From NCBI GenBank assembly GCA_016873895.1, contig VGVV01000005.1:1-64000 (forward strand): a stretch of 64,000 nt of DNA, read 5' to 3'. Shown here piece after piece: positions 8,067 through 17,455 of this stretch. The notes under the pieces were generated by a model. The model searched no databases. It saw only the letters and a list, made by a program, of their open reading frames with translations, and was not told the origin of the DNA. This stretch comes from Ignavibacteria bacterium. Its GTDB lineage: Bacteria; Bacteroidota; Ignavibacteria; Kapaibacteriales; Kapaibacteriaceae. Each line of letters begins with the position of its first letter. Within the stretch, counting starts at the first letter, position 1. Both the position numbers and the translations under genes were made by a program.

Positions 8067-9525
8067 CAGCAAGCCAGAGTTCGGGTCGGAATATGCGTGA
8101 TCCCTGCATGTAGGTTGCTGTTCCAAGCGCTGATATCTGGAGTTGCGATAGTGGACTCCATGAGGCGCCAACACTAAAGCGCATGCCGTTGCCATTGAAC
8201 ACAACCATGCGTAGCAACGATGGTGATACGTAGTCTATGGTGCGCGAGGCAATACGGTAGTTTGGAGAAGAGAAGTGAGATGCACATGCTCGTAGTGTAA
8301 GTCCAGCATGTGGTTTCCATATTGCCTCGCACCTCAAGGTTGCAGAGCCAGATACTGGCGCAGTAGCCCATAGCCATCGCACATCGGTATTCAAGCGCCA
8401 ACGCAGGGTTGTGCTTACAATGCGCTCAATATTCGACTGCAGACCTATCCGAAAGTAGGGCTGTTGCGTTCTGATTCCATCAATGGTGATTCCATCATCG
8501 TCTCGAGAGGACGATATTCTCCACGTCGCATGCAGCTGCGAAGTGATCGTCTGCCTGATTTCAAAGCGAGCCGCGTAGTCTAACGTTGGAAATGGCGTCT
8601 CGAACGTTCTTGTGTACGACCCTTCAACCGATAGCCAGGCATTCCAACCAAATAGTGAACGAACAGTATGGCCAGAGGTAAGTACAGCGCCCCATGTATT
8701 CTTTGGTGTAGATGATATAGCCACCAGGCTGCCGTACAGAAGTCTTGAGTTTGGACCACAGATCCAGAAACACGATCCTAATCGCATGCTTGGAAGACTG
8801 CGTGTGTAAACAACCTGCAGTGCCGGTTGAGACATTCCCATGACGGCGAATTCGGCAATGCAACGATAGGCCTGTTGTCGAATCTGAAACCAACAACTCA
8901 AACCAGATTCATGAATTGCTGCGCCACCAATGAGATTGCCGCCAACTGTGAAGGTACCGAGACGCAACGCCGCCATTGCCCCATAGATACTGGACGAGTC
9001 TCTCAATGATCTGCCAGCAAAGATGCCCACCTGAGAACGAGAACTATCGAACACAGCACACAACCCGCCCCCTCGCAGTGCATCAAGGTTGTTCCTGCTT
9101 TTCCATGCACGCACAAAAAGTCTATTGTCTTGTGGCATCTGAAGGCTGCGCAGTGACCTCATACCTGCAGAGGCTGTTCCAAGCAGCAGACCGCTGCCAG
9201 CAAAGAGTCCGATATCTCCAATGTTGCAGGTAACACCATCCGCCTGTGTTGAGCACCAATACCCAGTGGGAACAAGCGTCGTGTTTGGTGTCTGAGTATT
9301 ACATCCAGCAGTTGTCTTGTTTAACGATACGTCTATGCGGTGGCTAAGACCGTGCATCATCGTATCTCGTTGAACAGACGTTATCCGCAGAGCCGCATGG
9401 TTGGGTGAAAGCCAATCTAGGCCATCAACATCTGCAACAAGATCGATGGTGTCCACATCGATCTCCAGAGGAATACCAAGGGAATCGCTTGCAGTGAGAA
9501 CTACTGCAAGGGCCAGGGCCAGCAT
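7894..9525 (-). CDS. Putative outer-membrane beta-barrel protein, possibly with ComEA-like N-terminal motif
   Basis: Predicted secreted or outer-membrane protein of about 543 residues, function unknown. Start ATG at 9525 gives a signal peptide (MLALALAVVLTASDSLG). A short helical segment follows (IPLEIDVDTIDLVADVDGL, PNHAALRI) that resembles the helix-hairpin-helix repeat preceding a barrel in some Bacteroidota proteins; this is a weak match. The remainder alternates aromatic and polar residues as in beta-barrel strands (RPELWLAVTTQV). The frame opens at 9717, but those codons overlap the upstream gene; ATG 9525 overlaps its stop by only 25 bp. The last ~59 residues lie antisense to the C26 hydrolase and are compositionally unlike the barrel, so the tail may be read-through sequence. 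Confidence 0.6.
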   Translation of the reverse strand: MLALALAVVLTASDSLGIPLEIDVDTIDLVADVDGLDWLSPNHAALRITSVQRDTMMHGLSHRIDVSLNKTTAGCNTQTPNTTLVPTGYWCSTQADGVTCNIGDIGLFAGSGLLLGTASAGMRSLRSLQMPQDNRLFVRAWKSRNNLDALRGGGLCAVFDSSRSQVGIFAGRSLRDSSSIYGAMAALRLGTFTVGGNLIGGAAIHESGLSCWFQIRQQAYRCIAEFAVMGMSQPALQVVYTRSLPSMRLGSCFWICGPNSRLLYGSLVAISSTPKNTWGAVLTSGHTVRSLFGWNAWLSVEGSYTRTFETPFPTLDYAARFEIRQTITSQLHATWRISSSRDDDGITIDGIRTQQPYFRIGLQSNIERIVSTTLRWRLNTDVRWLWATAPVSGSATLRCEAIWKPHAGLTLRACASHFSSPNYRIASRTIDYVSPSLLRMVVFNGNGMRFSVGASWSPLSQLQISALGTATYMQGSRIFRPELWLAVTTQVSQAPDRHLLREESVWQSEETSDYHTQDVQDATEQQTGMAFLQAMHRPIQVLR

Positions 9526-10295
9526 ACGGAAATCCGAGGTTGAATCCCAAGGCGCTCGCGGTAGCGCAGCCCAAGGACGAGGTGAAAGGTATCTGTTGCT
9601 GGTAGCCGCATAGCAACATCGAGTCCGAGGGGGCTTGTCTGGATGCTGGCTAGAACTGCAATAGAGTCTTGGATGCTGAATGCAGAAGAGAATGCGAATC
9701 GTGGCATGTCGTGCCACACAGATGCAATTTCGAAGTGCACAGATGCCTGTTGCATGATCATGCTCAACCCGAACAGCATCTGCGTTGAGGGCCGGCGTCC
9801 AAGCGCAACGCCGTCAAACAGGCCGGCAGTAATGCGCCATTCTGCAATGTGGAATTCAGCTGCGAGGTCAGCGGCTACCGACCATTGGTCCGGAAAGAAA
9901 TCAATACAGTCCCAATGTCCATGGGTAATGGCAGCAAATCGATAACCCTGGCGTGGCGTCCATGTCTTGAGCGCGCTTACACGTGTCTTGAGCATTCCCG
10001 GGGCACCCTGAGCACCCAGATGTAGTGAGGCACTATACTGTGGGAAACCAACGGCCATTTGGGCCGTGGTGAGCTCTGCATGACCATACGGGGCGGGCAT
10101 CACGTCAAGAGCGTATTCCGGGCGTATAGGGCCCATCGGCGCACTTCGAGTATCCGTTTCTGCGAGCGTTGCAAAACTGCATAGTGTTGGCTGGCTGCTT
10201 GCAGTGGCCAAGACTTTGATGATCACTGCAATGAACACGACAATGGTGCGTAGATTCGTCTTTATACGCTGAAGGAGAGACTTGATTATGACCAT
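9501..10295 (-). CDS. Hypothetical exported protein
   Basis: About 264 residues with an N-terminal hydrophobic anchor or signal (RTIVVFIAVIIKVLATASSQ) after a basic KSLLQRIK start, then a strand-rich body with patterns such as YSASLHLGAQGAPG and FHLVLGLRYRERLG, suggesting a small barrel or periplasmic protein. I do not recognise the family. ATG at 10295 is the only ATG ahead of the hydrophobic segment, but it lies 8 bp inside the divergent plus-strand gene; a GTG near 10237 or 10222 inside the hydrophobic stretch is less plausible. It overlaps the downstream barrel gene by 25 bp, so the two are probably co-translated. Confidence 0.5.
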   Translation of the reverse strand: MVIIKSLLQRIKTNLRTIVVFIAVIIKVLATASSQPTLCSFATLAETDTRSAPMGPIRPEYALDVMPAPYGHAELTTAQMAVGFPQYSASLHLGAQGAPGMLKTRVSALKTWTPRQGYRFAAITHGHWDCIDFFPDQWSVAADLAAEFHIAEWRITAGLFDGVALGRRPSTQMLFGLSMIMQQASVHFEIASVWHDMPRFAFSSAFSIQDSIAVLASIQTSPLGLDVAMRLPATDTFHLVLGLRYRERLGIQPRISVCWPWPLQ

Positions 10296-11193
10296 GAGAA
10301 TGTTCCTATTCTTGATCATAGTGCTTGCAGCCATGCAGAACGTGACAGTTTCTGCACAAGAATTGCAGGCTACGGTAAACGTGAACATGCAGACGCTTAC
10401 GCAAGACCAACGTCAGGACATGATGACGATGGCTCGCGACGTTGAGAATTATCTTAACAGCAACCGTTATCTCAACCGTGATTGGGATGGAGAGAGAATC
10501 CCTGTTGATGTTACGATCTACGTCAATGCACGAAACGGGAACCGTGTAAGCGGACGCCTCTCTGTGGTAAGTAAGCGCCTTGTGAATAATGCTGTTGGAA
10601 CGGGTTCTGGTTTGCTCCGCATCTTCGACCAAGACTGGTCATTCGAATGGTCGTTTTCCCCAACGCTTGTCTATCAGCCGCTTCGGTATGATGCCTTCAC
10701 AAGTGTTCTCGACTATTACATGCTTGTAGCAATAGGACTCGACATGGACACCTACGAGGATCTTGCAGGAACCGAGGCCTATAAGATTGCACAGCAGATT
10801 GCACAGAATGGGAATGCTCAAGGTGTCGGGCAGTTTAGCACGGTGTATCAGCCTGGTCAGCTAACGCGCATGTCGCTTATTACCGAGCTTATGGATATGC
10901 GATTCCAGCCCCTTCGCAGACTGATCTACGATTACCATGATGCAATGGATACCTATGACACAGATAAGGTCAAGGGGCTGGCAGATCTCGAAGTGGTGAT
11001 ACGTGATCTTTCGGATTACAAGAAGAACAAGCTATCGAGTCGCAGCGTATTGATGCAGGTATTCTTCGATGCCAAGGCAATGGAGATTGCTGGTATGTTC
11101 AAAGGCGTAAAGAGTCCCGGACTCTGGGGTGATTTACGATTTCTCGACCCTGGAAACACTCAGCTTTACGAAGCTGCGCAACAGGGCAAATAG
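10288..11193 (+). CDS. DUF4835 family protein (PorD-like, type IX secretion associated)
   Basis: Secreted protein of about 301 residues matching DUF4835, the family of PorD, needed for type IX secretion in Porphyromonas. It has a signal peptide (FLFLIIVLAAMQNVTVSAQE) with mature start ELQATVNVNMQTL, then FMxNRxW-equivalent YLNSNRYLNRDW, the DWSFEWSFSPTLVYQPLRYD block, YYMLVAIGLDMDTY and FQPLRRLIYDYHDAMD, all at the expected spacing. AAGGAG at 10272-10277 best supports ATG 10288 (alternatives: TTG 10282, ATG 10294/10300). The 3' neighbour is the TadA-RsmI fusion, 2 bp away. T9SS cargo genes are present elsewhere in the window. Confidence 0.8.
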   Translation: MTMRMFLFLIIVLAAMQNVTVSAQELQATVNVNMQTLTQDQRQDMMTMARDVENYLNSNRYLNRDWDGERIPVDVTIYVNARNGNRVSGRLSVVSKRLVNNAVGTGSGLLRIFDQDWSFEWSFSPTLVYQPLRYDAFTSVLDYYMLVAIGLDMDTYEDLAGTEAYKIAQQIAQNGNAQGVGQFSTVYQPGQLTRMSLITELMDMRFQPLRRLIYDYHDAMDTYDTDKVKGLADLEVVIRDLSDYKKNKLSSRSVLMQVFFDAKAMEIAGMFKGVKSPGLWGDLRFLDPGNTQLYEAAQQGK

Positions 11194-11195
11194 GT

Positions 11196-12380
11196 ATGTC
11201 CGAGATTGCGCGTCGGCATGAAACCTTCATGCGCGAGGCACTTGCCTTGGCAGCAGAGGCAGCAGATAGTGGAGATGTTCCGGTGGGTTGTGTTATTGTC
11301 CGTGGCGACGACGTGATCGGACGCGGTGCCAATCGGATTCAGCGTCTGGGAGATCCCACGCGGCACGCCGAAGTTGTAGCCATCGAAGATGCTGTCCGCT
11401 CAATAGGGGAGAAGTTCCTCACCGAATGCACGCTCTACGTTACACTTGAACCCTGCACTATGTGTGCTGGTGCTATCGTGCTTGCGCGCATACCAAATCT
11501 GGTCTATGGGGCCTCGGACGCCAAGACGGGGGCATGCAGAAGCGTATTCGAGCTTGTAGACGACCCACGCTTAAATCATAACGTGATCGTTCGGACGGGA
11601 GTACTCGAAGATGAGTGTTCGCGCATACTCAGTGAGTTCTTCGATCGCCAGCGAGCCGGCGTGCAACAACCCAGACAAGAGTTCGGTGTTGCAACTACAC
11701 CCGGAACATTATTTCTCGTGCCAACACCGATCGGTAATCTAGAGGATATGACCCTTCGGGCAGTCAAGACGCTGCGTGAGGTAGATGTTATTGTGTGTGA
11801 GGATACACGTCACACAAGCCCCTTGCTCAAAAAGTATGATGTGCCGAAGAAGATCCTGCTGAGCTATCATGAGCACAATGAGCGCGAGCGTGCAGACGAA
11901 ATCGTACGTAGGCTTCGCGCCGGACAGCGGGTAGCGCTGGTCTCAGACGCTGGAATGCCGGGCATCAGCGATCCAGGATATCGTGCCGTGCGGGCATGTG
12001 TGGAGGAGGGGCTCTCCGTGGTGGCGCTTCCAGGTGCTTCGGCTATGGTAACTGCAGCAGCAGCTTCAGGGCTGCCTACGGATAGATTACTCTTTGGAGG
12101 TTTCTTGCCCCATAAAAAGGGGCGGGCATCGGCGTTGGAATCACTGATGTCGGTGCCTCATAGCACCGTTATTCTCTATGAGTCGCCGTATCGCTTAGCA
12201 GATTTGTTATCTGACATCGAGCAGATAGGTGGTCCGGAGAGAGAAGTGGTGATTGCTCGTGAGCTATCAAAGGTGCATGAGGAATATCTTCGTGGCACCA
12301 TACAACACGTGCGCTCGATCGTTGAGAAACGATCGGGTGTGAAGGGAGAATGTGTTGTGCTTATTAGTTCTGCTAATTAG
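11196..12380 (+). CDS. TadA-RsmI fusion: tRNA adenosine deaminase + 16S rRNA C1402 2'-O-methyltransferase
   Basis: One uninterrupted frame of 394 codons encoding two full enzymes. Residues 1-152 are TadA: zinc/catalytic HAE at 57-59 and PCTMC at 86-90, with VPVGCVIV and TGACRSVFEL; it deaminates A34 to inosine in the tRNA-Arg(ACG) anticodon. A ~17-residue Gln/Arg/Thr linker (GVQQPRQEFGVATTP) leads to residues 170-394, a tetrapyrrole-methylase-fold RsmI: LVPTPIGNLEDMTLRAV, CEDTRHTSPLLKKY, SDAGMPGISDPGYR, LPGASAMVTAA, GFLPHKKG. RsmI methylates the ribose of C1402 in the decoding centre. Both domains have normal lengths and intact motifs, so the fusion looks functional. tmk begins 11 bp downstream. 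Confidence 0.93.
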   Translation: MSEIARRHETFMREALALAAEAADSGDVPVGCVIVRGDDVIGRGANRIQRLGDPTRHAEVVAIEDAVRSIGEKFLTECTLYVTLEPCTMCAGAIVLARIPNLVYGASDAKTGACRSVFELVDDPRLNHNVIVRTGVLEDECSRILSEFFDRQRAGVQQPRQEFGVATTPGTLFLVPTPIGNLEDMTLRAVKTLREVDVIVCEDTRHTSPLLKKYDVPKKILLSYHEHNERERADEIVRRLRAGQRVALVSDAGMPGISDPGYRAVRACVEEGLSVVALPGASAMVTAAAASGLPTDRLLFGGFLPHKKGRASALESLMSVPHSTVILYESPYRLADLLSDIEQIGGPEREVVIARELSKVHEEYLRGTIQHVRSIVEKRSGVKGECVVLISSAN

Positions 12381-12391
12381 GGAAGTACAGC

Positions 12392-13006
12392 GTGTTTATT
12401 TCGTTCGAAGGGATCGACGGTTCAGGTAAGAGCACTCAGCTATCGATGCTGCGTGACGTGCTCGAAGCAGAAGGTCGCGAGGTTGTTACCATTCGTGAGC
12501 CTGGTGCAACACTGCTCTCTGAGTCTATTCGAGAGATTCTGCTCAGTAACAAGCAGACCATCACCTCGACGGCAGAACTGCTATTGTTTAGCTCTGCACG
12601 CACGCAGCTCGTAGAAATGATCATCGAGCCTGCCCTGCGCGAGGGCAAGGTTATTTTATGCGACCGATACGTTGACAGCACAACTGCCTATCAGGGGTAT
12701 GGACGGCAGCTGAATATGGAAGATGTTCGTAGCTGCAACAATATCGCCACTCGCGGTGTTATGCCCCATGTAACGTTCTTCATCGACGTGGCCTATGAGC
12801 AGGCCCAGCAGCGCATGCAGTTTACGCCCGGCTCGGCCGAGCCAGACCGTATGGAACGCTCAGGAAGAGATTTCTTTGAGCGTGTACGCCAAGGGTACGT
12901 AGAGATAGCTCGTATGGACCCCAAACGCTTTGTGGTGATCGACGGACATCGCCAGCGGGAGGAGATACATGAGGAGATCGTTGCACTGCTCGCGAACGTA
13001 TCGTGA
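12392..13006 (+). CDS. tmk: Thymidylate kinase
   Basis: Phosphorylates dTMP to dTDP with ATP. The P-loop FEGIDGSGKSTQ is at residues 5-16, the DRYVDSTTAYQG motif binds the nucleotide near residue 90, and the LID region is RMERSGRDFFERVRQGY. 204 residues is standard. The start is GTG at 12392, since the conserved MFISFEGIDG begins there; AGGGAAG lies about 8 bases upstream. It follows the TadA-RsmI fusion closely and probably shares its transcript. Confidence 0.93.
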   Translation: MFISFEGIDGSGKSTQLSMLRDVLEAEGREVVTIREPGATLLSESIREILLSNKQTITSTAELLLFSSARTQLVEMIIEPALREGKVILCDRYVDSTTAYQGYGRQLNMEDVRSCNNIATRGVMPHVTFFIDVAYEQAQQRMQFTPGSAEPDRMERSGRDFFERVRQGYVEIARMDPKRFVVIDGHRQREEIHEEIVALLANVS

Positions 13007-13087
13007 GTGCTTTTCCCGACCCGTACCGAGCCGGCTGTTACGTATCTTTGAGAGCGTTTTTGTCATCGTTTTTACACGAGTATCTGT

Positions 13088-15655
13088 ATGATCTACACCA
13101 CACTCCGGAAATTGGCCACGTTTGCCTTCGTAGCCCTCTTTGCAGTATCCGTCGTTGCCCAAGTGTCGATCGATACGCGCACGCTCTTCGTACCCTACGA
13201 AGCAGCCGGCAAACAGGAGACTGCTCAACAAACAGGCTTCCTGCGTACAACGCTGCTCTCGCATGCTACTGCAAAGAGCGTGTTCGAACAGCAGAACCGA
13301 GAAGTGGAGCTCAAGAACTTTCCTCTACCGGGCAACCAGGAAGGAAATCTTAAGCTCACATTGGCGCGTCCGGTAGTGGATGCCAACACGGAGTTCTATA
13401 CGCATACCAAGGACGGTAAAGTGCGCATGAAGGTTAGGCCCGTGGTATCATACTGGGGAAAGGTCGAGGGCGATCCAAACTCGATGGTGTCTGTGCACTA
13501 TAGCGATGGAAACATTACAGGGTTTGTGCAGCAGTCGAATGGACAGCGCACAGTGATCGGACGAGACTTTTCGGTTGCACGTTCCATTGGCTCAACACCA
13601 CACCTGATTGGTGAGGAAGCAACGATGTTTGGCGTAGATCCGCTAACACGCTTCGTTTGCGGCAGTGAGTCTATGCAGATCAATCCAGATGACATGGCTC
13701 GCAAAATGAGCATGCCTGCAGCTGTAAAAGGTGTAGAGGGAACGCAAGCAGAAGATCTGCGTGAGTTTAAGATTGCCGTCGTGCTCCGTGAAGACATCGA
13801 CAGCGTTATGAAACGCCGCGGTGAAACAGACGAAGAGGTGGTGCAGTATTTTATCAAGGTGGTGGCAGCGATGGCTCAAGTATACGCGCAAGAGCTCAAC
13901 GTGAATCTATACATGGGGTACTTCGAAAAGTATACTCAGGATGAACCCTCTGGATATTTCTACGACGGCCGCCAGCCAGGCGAGCTGCTACGGGAATTCT
14001 CCAGTGATTGGTCTCGCCGAATGAATAATGTAGACCGTGTTGTGGCCCACCTGTATGCACTTATTCGTCCGGCAGGGGGCTCCTTCGTTGGCGGTATTGC
14101 ATTCCTCGACCAGCTGTGCAATAAAAAGGACAGGGGTGGATACGGAGTAAGCACGGTATATCTCAATGCTGCAGATGTTCCCGGTGATCCTAACAAATCG
14201 AATGCATTCGTTTGGGATGTATTTGTTGCTTCGCATGAAATGGGACACAACATCGGTTCGCCGCATACACACAACTGCTTCTGGAATCCACCGGTAGATA
14301 CATGCCAGCTGTCCTATGCAATCGACCAGACCGATGGATGCTTTAGCGATCCTGCCATGAAGAAAGTGGTTCCTGGCACAATCATGAGTTACTGCCACTT
14401 GGCAAACGGAAGCCGCACGCCCCTTACCTTTGGTAGCCGTGTAAGCGAGCGTATGCGTACGTGGATCAAGGCTGCTCCGTGTGTACCTGCAGCAACTAGA
14501 CCATTGGTGTCGCTAACAGAACCACGTGGAACGGACTCCTATCAGCCAAACGAAAAAATGTCTATTCGCTGGGCGTCGGCTCGAGTAAGTTCTATCAACA
14601 TCGCTTGGGGTCAGACCGTGTCGGGTCCGTGGACGTCGATCGCAACCAACGTGAATGCGGCAGACCAGCTCTACACATGGAATGTTCCAGCGCTCCCAGT
14701 ATCAGAATTCTGGGTTCGCATTGAAGACGCCTCCAATCCTAACGTGAACGATACGTCGCTTGCTAAGTACAAGATGAGTGTTCCCGTTGTGCTCGATGCA
14801 CCAAAGGGTGGCGAGCGCATTGGAGCCGGATCTACCTACACAATTAAGTGGACAAAGGCTGCTGGTGTTGGCAATGTGAAGCTCGAATTCTCTGCAGACG
14901 GCGGTACAACATTCGAGACAATCTCAGCATCTGCCACAGGAAACACATTGGCCTGGACAGTACCTTCAACCAACACAGAGCAGGCGCGCATCCGCGCAAC
15001 AGCTATTTCAAGCCCCAGTGTACCGTCTACAAGTGGACTCTTTGCTATTGGGCAGCGCCGCTTTGCTCTCGAGATCCCTGTTAGTGGTGGCAAGATCTGT
15101 AAGAATCAGCCAAATCAGTATCGCTGGAGCTCTGACTACATTCTAGGAATCAAGATCCAGTATACAACAGACAATGGCGCTAACTGGCGCACAGCTACAC
15201 AGCAGTCTACCATTGATCCAATAGTATGGCAAGTATTCAGCCGTAACGTGAATATGAACGGTCTTGTTGTTGGCACAAAGATCAAAGTTCGTGTGATTGA
15301 TGCTACATCCGAAGAAGTACTCGACACAAAGTCAGACATCAGTGTAGACTCGTGTGCTTCTCCTGTTTCTGTTGATGAATTGGCAGGTGAAACACCTTTT
15401 GCTATCACGATGCTGACGCCCAATCCGGCCTCTACTTCCGTTCGTGTCAGCCTTGCGAGCGACAAAGAATTTGTTGCTACAGTTATGCTGGTTTCGATGG
15501 ATGGTCGCGAAGTAGTCTTGCGTGCAGATCAGCGAGTTCTTGCAGGAACCCACACAATTGAACTTCCGTTGTCGGACATGTCGGGTGGCAGTTATCGTCT
15601 CGTTGTCCGAGAAGACAATGCTCAGATATCTGCGCCGTTGATGATTGTTCGTTAA
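13088..15655 (+). CDS. Secreted M12B (reprolysin-like) metalloprotease with T9SS sorting domain
   Basis: Large exported zinc protease of 855 residues. Order: signal peptide (LATFAFVALFAVSVVAQ), a pro-region of about 190 residues, a metzincin catalytic domain whose zinc motif HEMGHNIGSPH starts near residue 383 and is followed by a Met-turn (GTIMSYCH), two or more Ig/Ser-Thr-rich-like modules (VSLTEPRGTDSYQPNEKMSI.. and APKGGERIGAGSTYTIKW), and a C-terminal T9SS type A sorting tail (MLTPNPASTSVRVSL.. ending MIVR). The third zinc ligand is His rather than Asp-containing HD, as in several bacterial reprolysin-like enzymes. Expected to be released or surface anchored through the type IX system. 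Substrate unknown. Confidence 0.88.
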   Translation: MIYTTLRKLATFAFVALFAVSVVAQVSIDTRTLFVPYEAAGKQETAQQTGFLRTTLLSHATAKSVFEQQNREVELKNFPLPGNQEGNLKLTLARPVVDANTEFYTHTKDGKVRMKVRPVVSYWGKVEGDPNSMVSVHYSDGNITGFVQQSNGQRTVIGRDFSVARSIGSTPHLIGEEATMFGVDPLTRFVCGSESMQINPDDMARKMSMPAAVKGVEGTQAEDLREFKIAVVLREDIDSVMKRRGETDEEVVQYFIKVVAAMAQVYAQELNVNLYMGYFEKYTQDEPSGYFYDGRQPGELLREFSSDWSRRMNNVDRVVAHLYALIRPAGGSFVGGIAFLDQLCNKKDRGGYGVSTVYLNAADVPGDPNKSNAFVWDVFVASHEMGHNIGSPHTHNCFWNPPVDTCQLSYAIDQTDGCFSDPAMKKVVPGTIMSYCHLANGSRTPLTFGSRVSERMRTWIKAAPCVPAATRPLVSLTEPRGTDSYQPNEKMSIRWASARVSSINIAWGQTVSGPWTSIATNVNAADQLYTWNVPALPVSEFWVRIEDASNPNVNDTSLAKYKMSVPVVLDAPKGGERIGAGSTYTIKWTKAAGVGNVKLEFSADGGTTFETISASATGNTLAWTVPSTNTEQARIRATAISSPSVPSTSGLFAIGQRRFALEIPVSGGKICKNQPNQYRWSSDYILGIKIQYTTDNGANWRTATQQSTIDPIVWQVFSRNVNMNGLVVGTKIKVRVIDATSEEVLDTKSDISVDSCASPVSVDELAGETPFAITMLTPNPASTSVRVSLASDKEFVATVMLVSMDGREVVLRADQRVLAGTHTIELPLSDMSGGSYRLVVREDNAQISAPLMIVR

Positions 15656-15667
15656 TCGGGTACAAAC

Positions 15668-16570
15668 GTGAGTCTATTCAATAAGCTGGTAGTGGCAACA
15701 CTACCGGCGATACCAAAGAGCATCGTAAAAGTTATAGCGCAGCGCTATATCGCTGGCGACGCACTCCAAGATGCAGTGCGTGTAACTCAGCAACTCATGA
15801 GCAAGGGGGCTTGCTCTACCATCGATGTTTTGGGTGAGTTCGTTACTACACGCGAGCGTGCAGTGTCTGAAACTGCTGCTCAATCTGCTGCTATTGATGC
15901 TATAGACCAACACAAACTCGCATCCTATCTATCGGTTAAGCCTACGTCGCTTGGTCTGGATGTAGACCAAGACTTTGCGTATGACAATCTTACGTCATTG
16001 GTACAGAAGGCCCGAGACAAAGGCATCTTCGTGCGGATGGATATGGAAAACACCCCATATACCGACGTCACACTAAACTTCTATAAGCGTCTGCGGGCCA
16101 GCGGCTACGACAACGTCGGTGTGGTAATCCAAGCGTATCTAAAGAGGTCTGAACAAGACATCAACATGCTTTTGGACTATGCTCCATCCGTGCGACTGTG
16201 CAAAGGGATCTACGTAGAGAGCGAAGACGTTGCGTATAAGGATCCAGATGAGATCCGTGCGAACTACAAACATCTACTGGGCATTCTGCTTTCATCTGAG
16301 GCTCGTGCACACATTGCAACACATGATGAGCAGTTGATCGTAGATGCAGAAAAGCAAGTTGCGCGAAGCAGACCGGATGGAGCAAACGTTGAGTTTCAGA
16401 TGCTTTTAGGTGTGCGTGAAGACCGCAGAGACGCACTGTTGAGGTCTGGACATCAAGTCCGCATCTACGTTCCATTTGGTGAAGATTGGTACGGGTACTC
16501 AACCCGCCGGCTCAAAGAGAATCCGCAAGTAGCAGGGTATGTAGCCAAGGCATTTCTAACTGGAAAGTAA
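15668..16570 (+). CDS. Proline dehydrogenase (monofunctional PRODH)
   Basis: FAD enzyme oxidising proline to delta-1-pyrroline-5-carboxylate, passing electrons to quinone. The barrel has VRMDMENTPYTDVTL, VVIQAYLKRSEQD, VRLCKGIYVE and IATHDEQLI, and ends with the proline-carboxylate-binding YGYSTRRLKENP. About 300 residues fits the short bacterial form that lacks the P5C dehydrogenase domain of PutA. The start is GTG 15668, only 12 bp after the protease stop. The EEP gene begins on the very next base after the stop. No P5C dehydrogenase gene is visible nearby. Confidence 0.9.
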   Translation: MSLFNKLVVATLPAIPKSIVKVIAQRYIAGDALQDAVRVTQQLMSKGACSTIDVLGEFVTTRERAVSETAAQSAAIDAIDQHKLASYLSVKPTSLGLDVDQDFAYDNLTSLVQKARDKGIFVRMDMENTPYTDVTLNFYKRLRASGYDNVGVVIQAYLKRSEQDINMLLDYAPSVRLCKGIYVESEDVAYKDPDEIRANYKHLLGILLSSEARAHIATHDEQLIVDAEKQVARSRPDGANVEFQMLLGVREDRRDALLRSGHQVRIYVPFGEDWYGYSTRRLKENPQVAGYVAKAFLTGK

Positions 16571-17455
16571 ATGAACACTAATAAGCTGATACTCACGGTG
16601 GCGTTAGGAAGTGTCGCACTGCTACTTGGGTGTCAGTCTGCGCGCGTTGCAGACCCAAGTCAGGTTACCATTGGCACCTTTAACATCGAGTGGTTAGGTG
16701 ATGGCCAAGATGACCTGAAGCCGCGTACAGAAGACGAATATCGTCGGATTGCCGATGTGATAGAGCGCACGGGTGCTGATGTTCTAGGCGTGCAAGAAAT
16801 TGAAAGCCAGCAGGCACTAGACAGAGTGCTGAAGTATATTACTGATTACACAGGCATAGTCTACAATGCGGGAATTCCGCAAAATGTTGGTGTGGTATAT
16901 CGAAGCAGCTCTGTTGCCGTTACGGCCGTTGGACCATACGAGCCCCTTACCCTTGGACGCAATCGCATGCGTCCTGGCTATGTGGTTTCGTGTAAAAAGG
17001 GCGACGTTGACTGGACGATGATGGTCGTGCACCTAAAGAGCACTTCGCGTATGGACAGCACAGACGAGCTTCGCGAAGAATCACGGATTGTAAGGGGCAA
17101 GCAGGTTGCCATGCTACGATCATGGAGCGACTCTGTTGTTAGGTCTACCCCAGAGAAGGATGTCGTAATCGTTGGTGACTTTAATGACTTTACCGGCCGT
17201 CGTGGAGATCAGGCTACACTAACATCGCTTATCAACAGCACAGAAATGTCGTTCTTGACAGGTTCGCTCAAAAGCTGCAAGAACCCTAACTGGTATGTCA
17301 TCGACCACGTTGTTGTATCGCGGACAATGCGCGATCGAATGGTAGTCTATAGTGAACGTGTTGACGATACACGTAGCTTTTTACCTGATCAACAAGCAAG
17401 TGCAGTAAGCGACCATTGCCCTGTTACAGTGCGCTTTACTACGCAAACACCGTAA
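16571..17455 (+). CDS. Endonuclease/exonuclease/phosphatase-fold lipoprotein
   Basis: EEP-superfamily phosphodiesterase of 294 residues with a lipoprotein signal (LALLLGC type: VALLLGC, Cys about residue 21), so anchored in the envelope. Family motifs are TFNIEWLGD, VLGVQEIES (metal-binding Glu), MVVHLKS, VVIVGDFNDFTG and SDHCPVTV (catalytic His). It could act on nucleic acid or on phosphoesters; the sequence does not decide. The ATG directly abuts the proline dehydrogenase stop. Its end overlaps the convergent GAF/GGDEF gene by 17 bp. Confidence 0.85.
   Translation: MNTNKLILTVALGSVALLLGCQSARVADPSQVTIGTFNIEWLGDGQDDLKPRTEDEYRRIADVIERTGADVLGVQEIESQQALDRVLKYITDYTGIVYNAGIPQNVGVVYRSSSVAVTAVGPYEPLTLGRNRMRPGYVVSCKKGDVDWTMMVVHLKSTSRMDSTDELREESRIVRGKQVAMLRSWSDSVVRSTPEKDVVIVGDFNDFTGRRGDQATLTSLINSTEMSFLTGSLKSCKNPNWYVIDHVVVSRTMRDRMVVYSERVDDTRSFLPDQQASAVSDHCPVTVRFTTQTP

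Noticed and set aside
8174..8401. Extra open frames inside the barrel genes at 8-10 kb
   Set aside because: They are shadows with Trp/Cys/Arg-rich composition and no starts.
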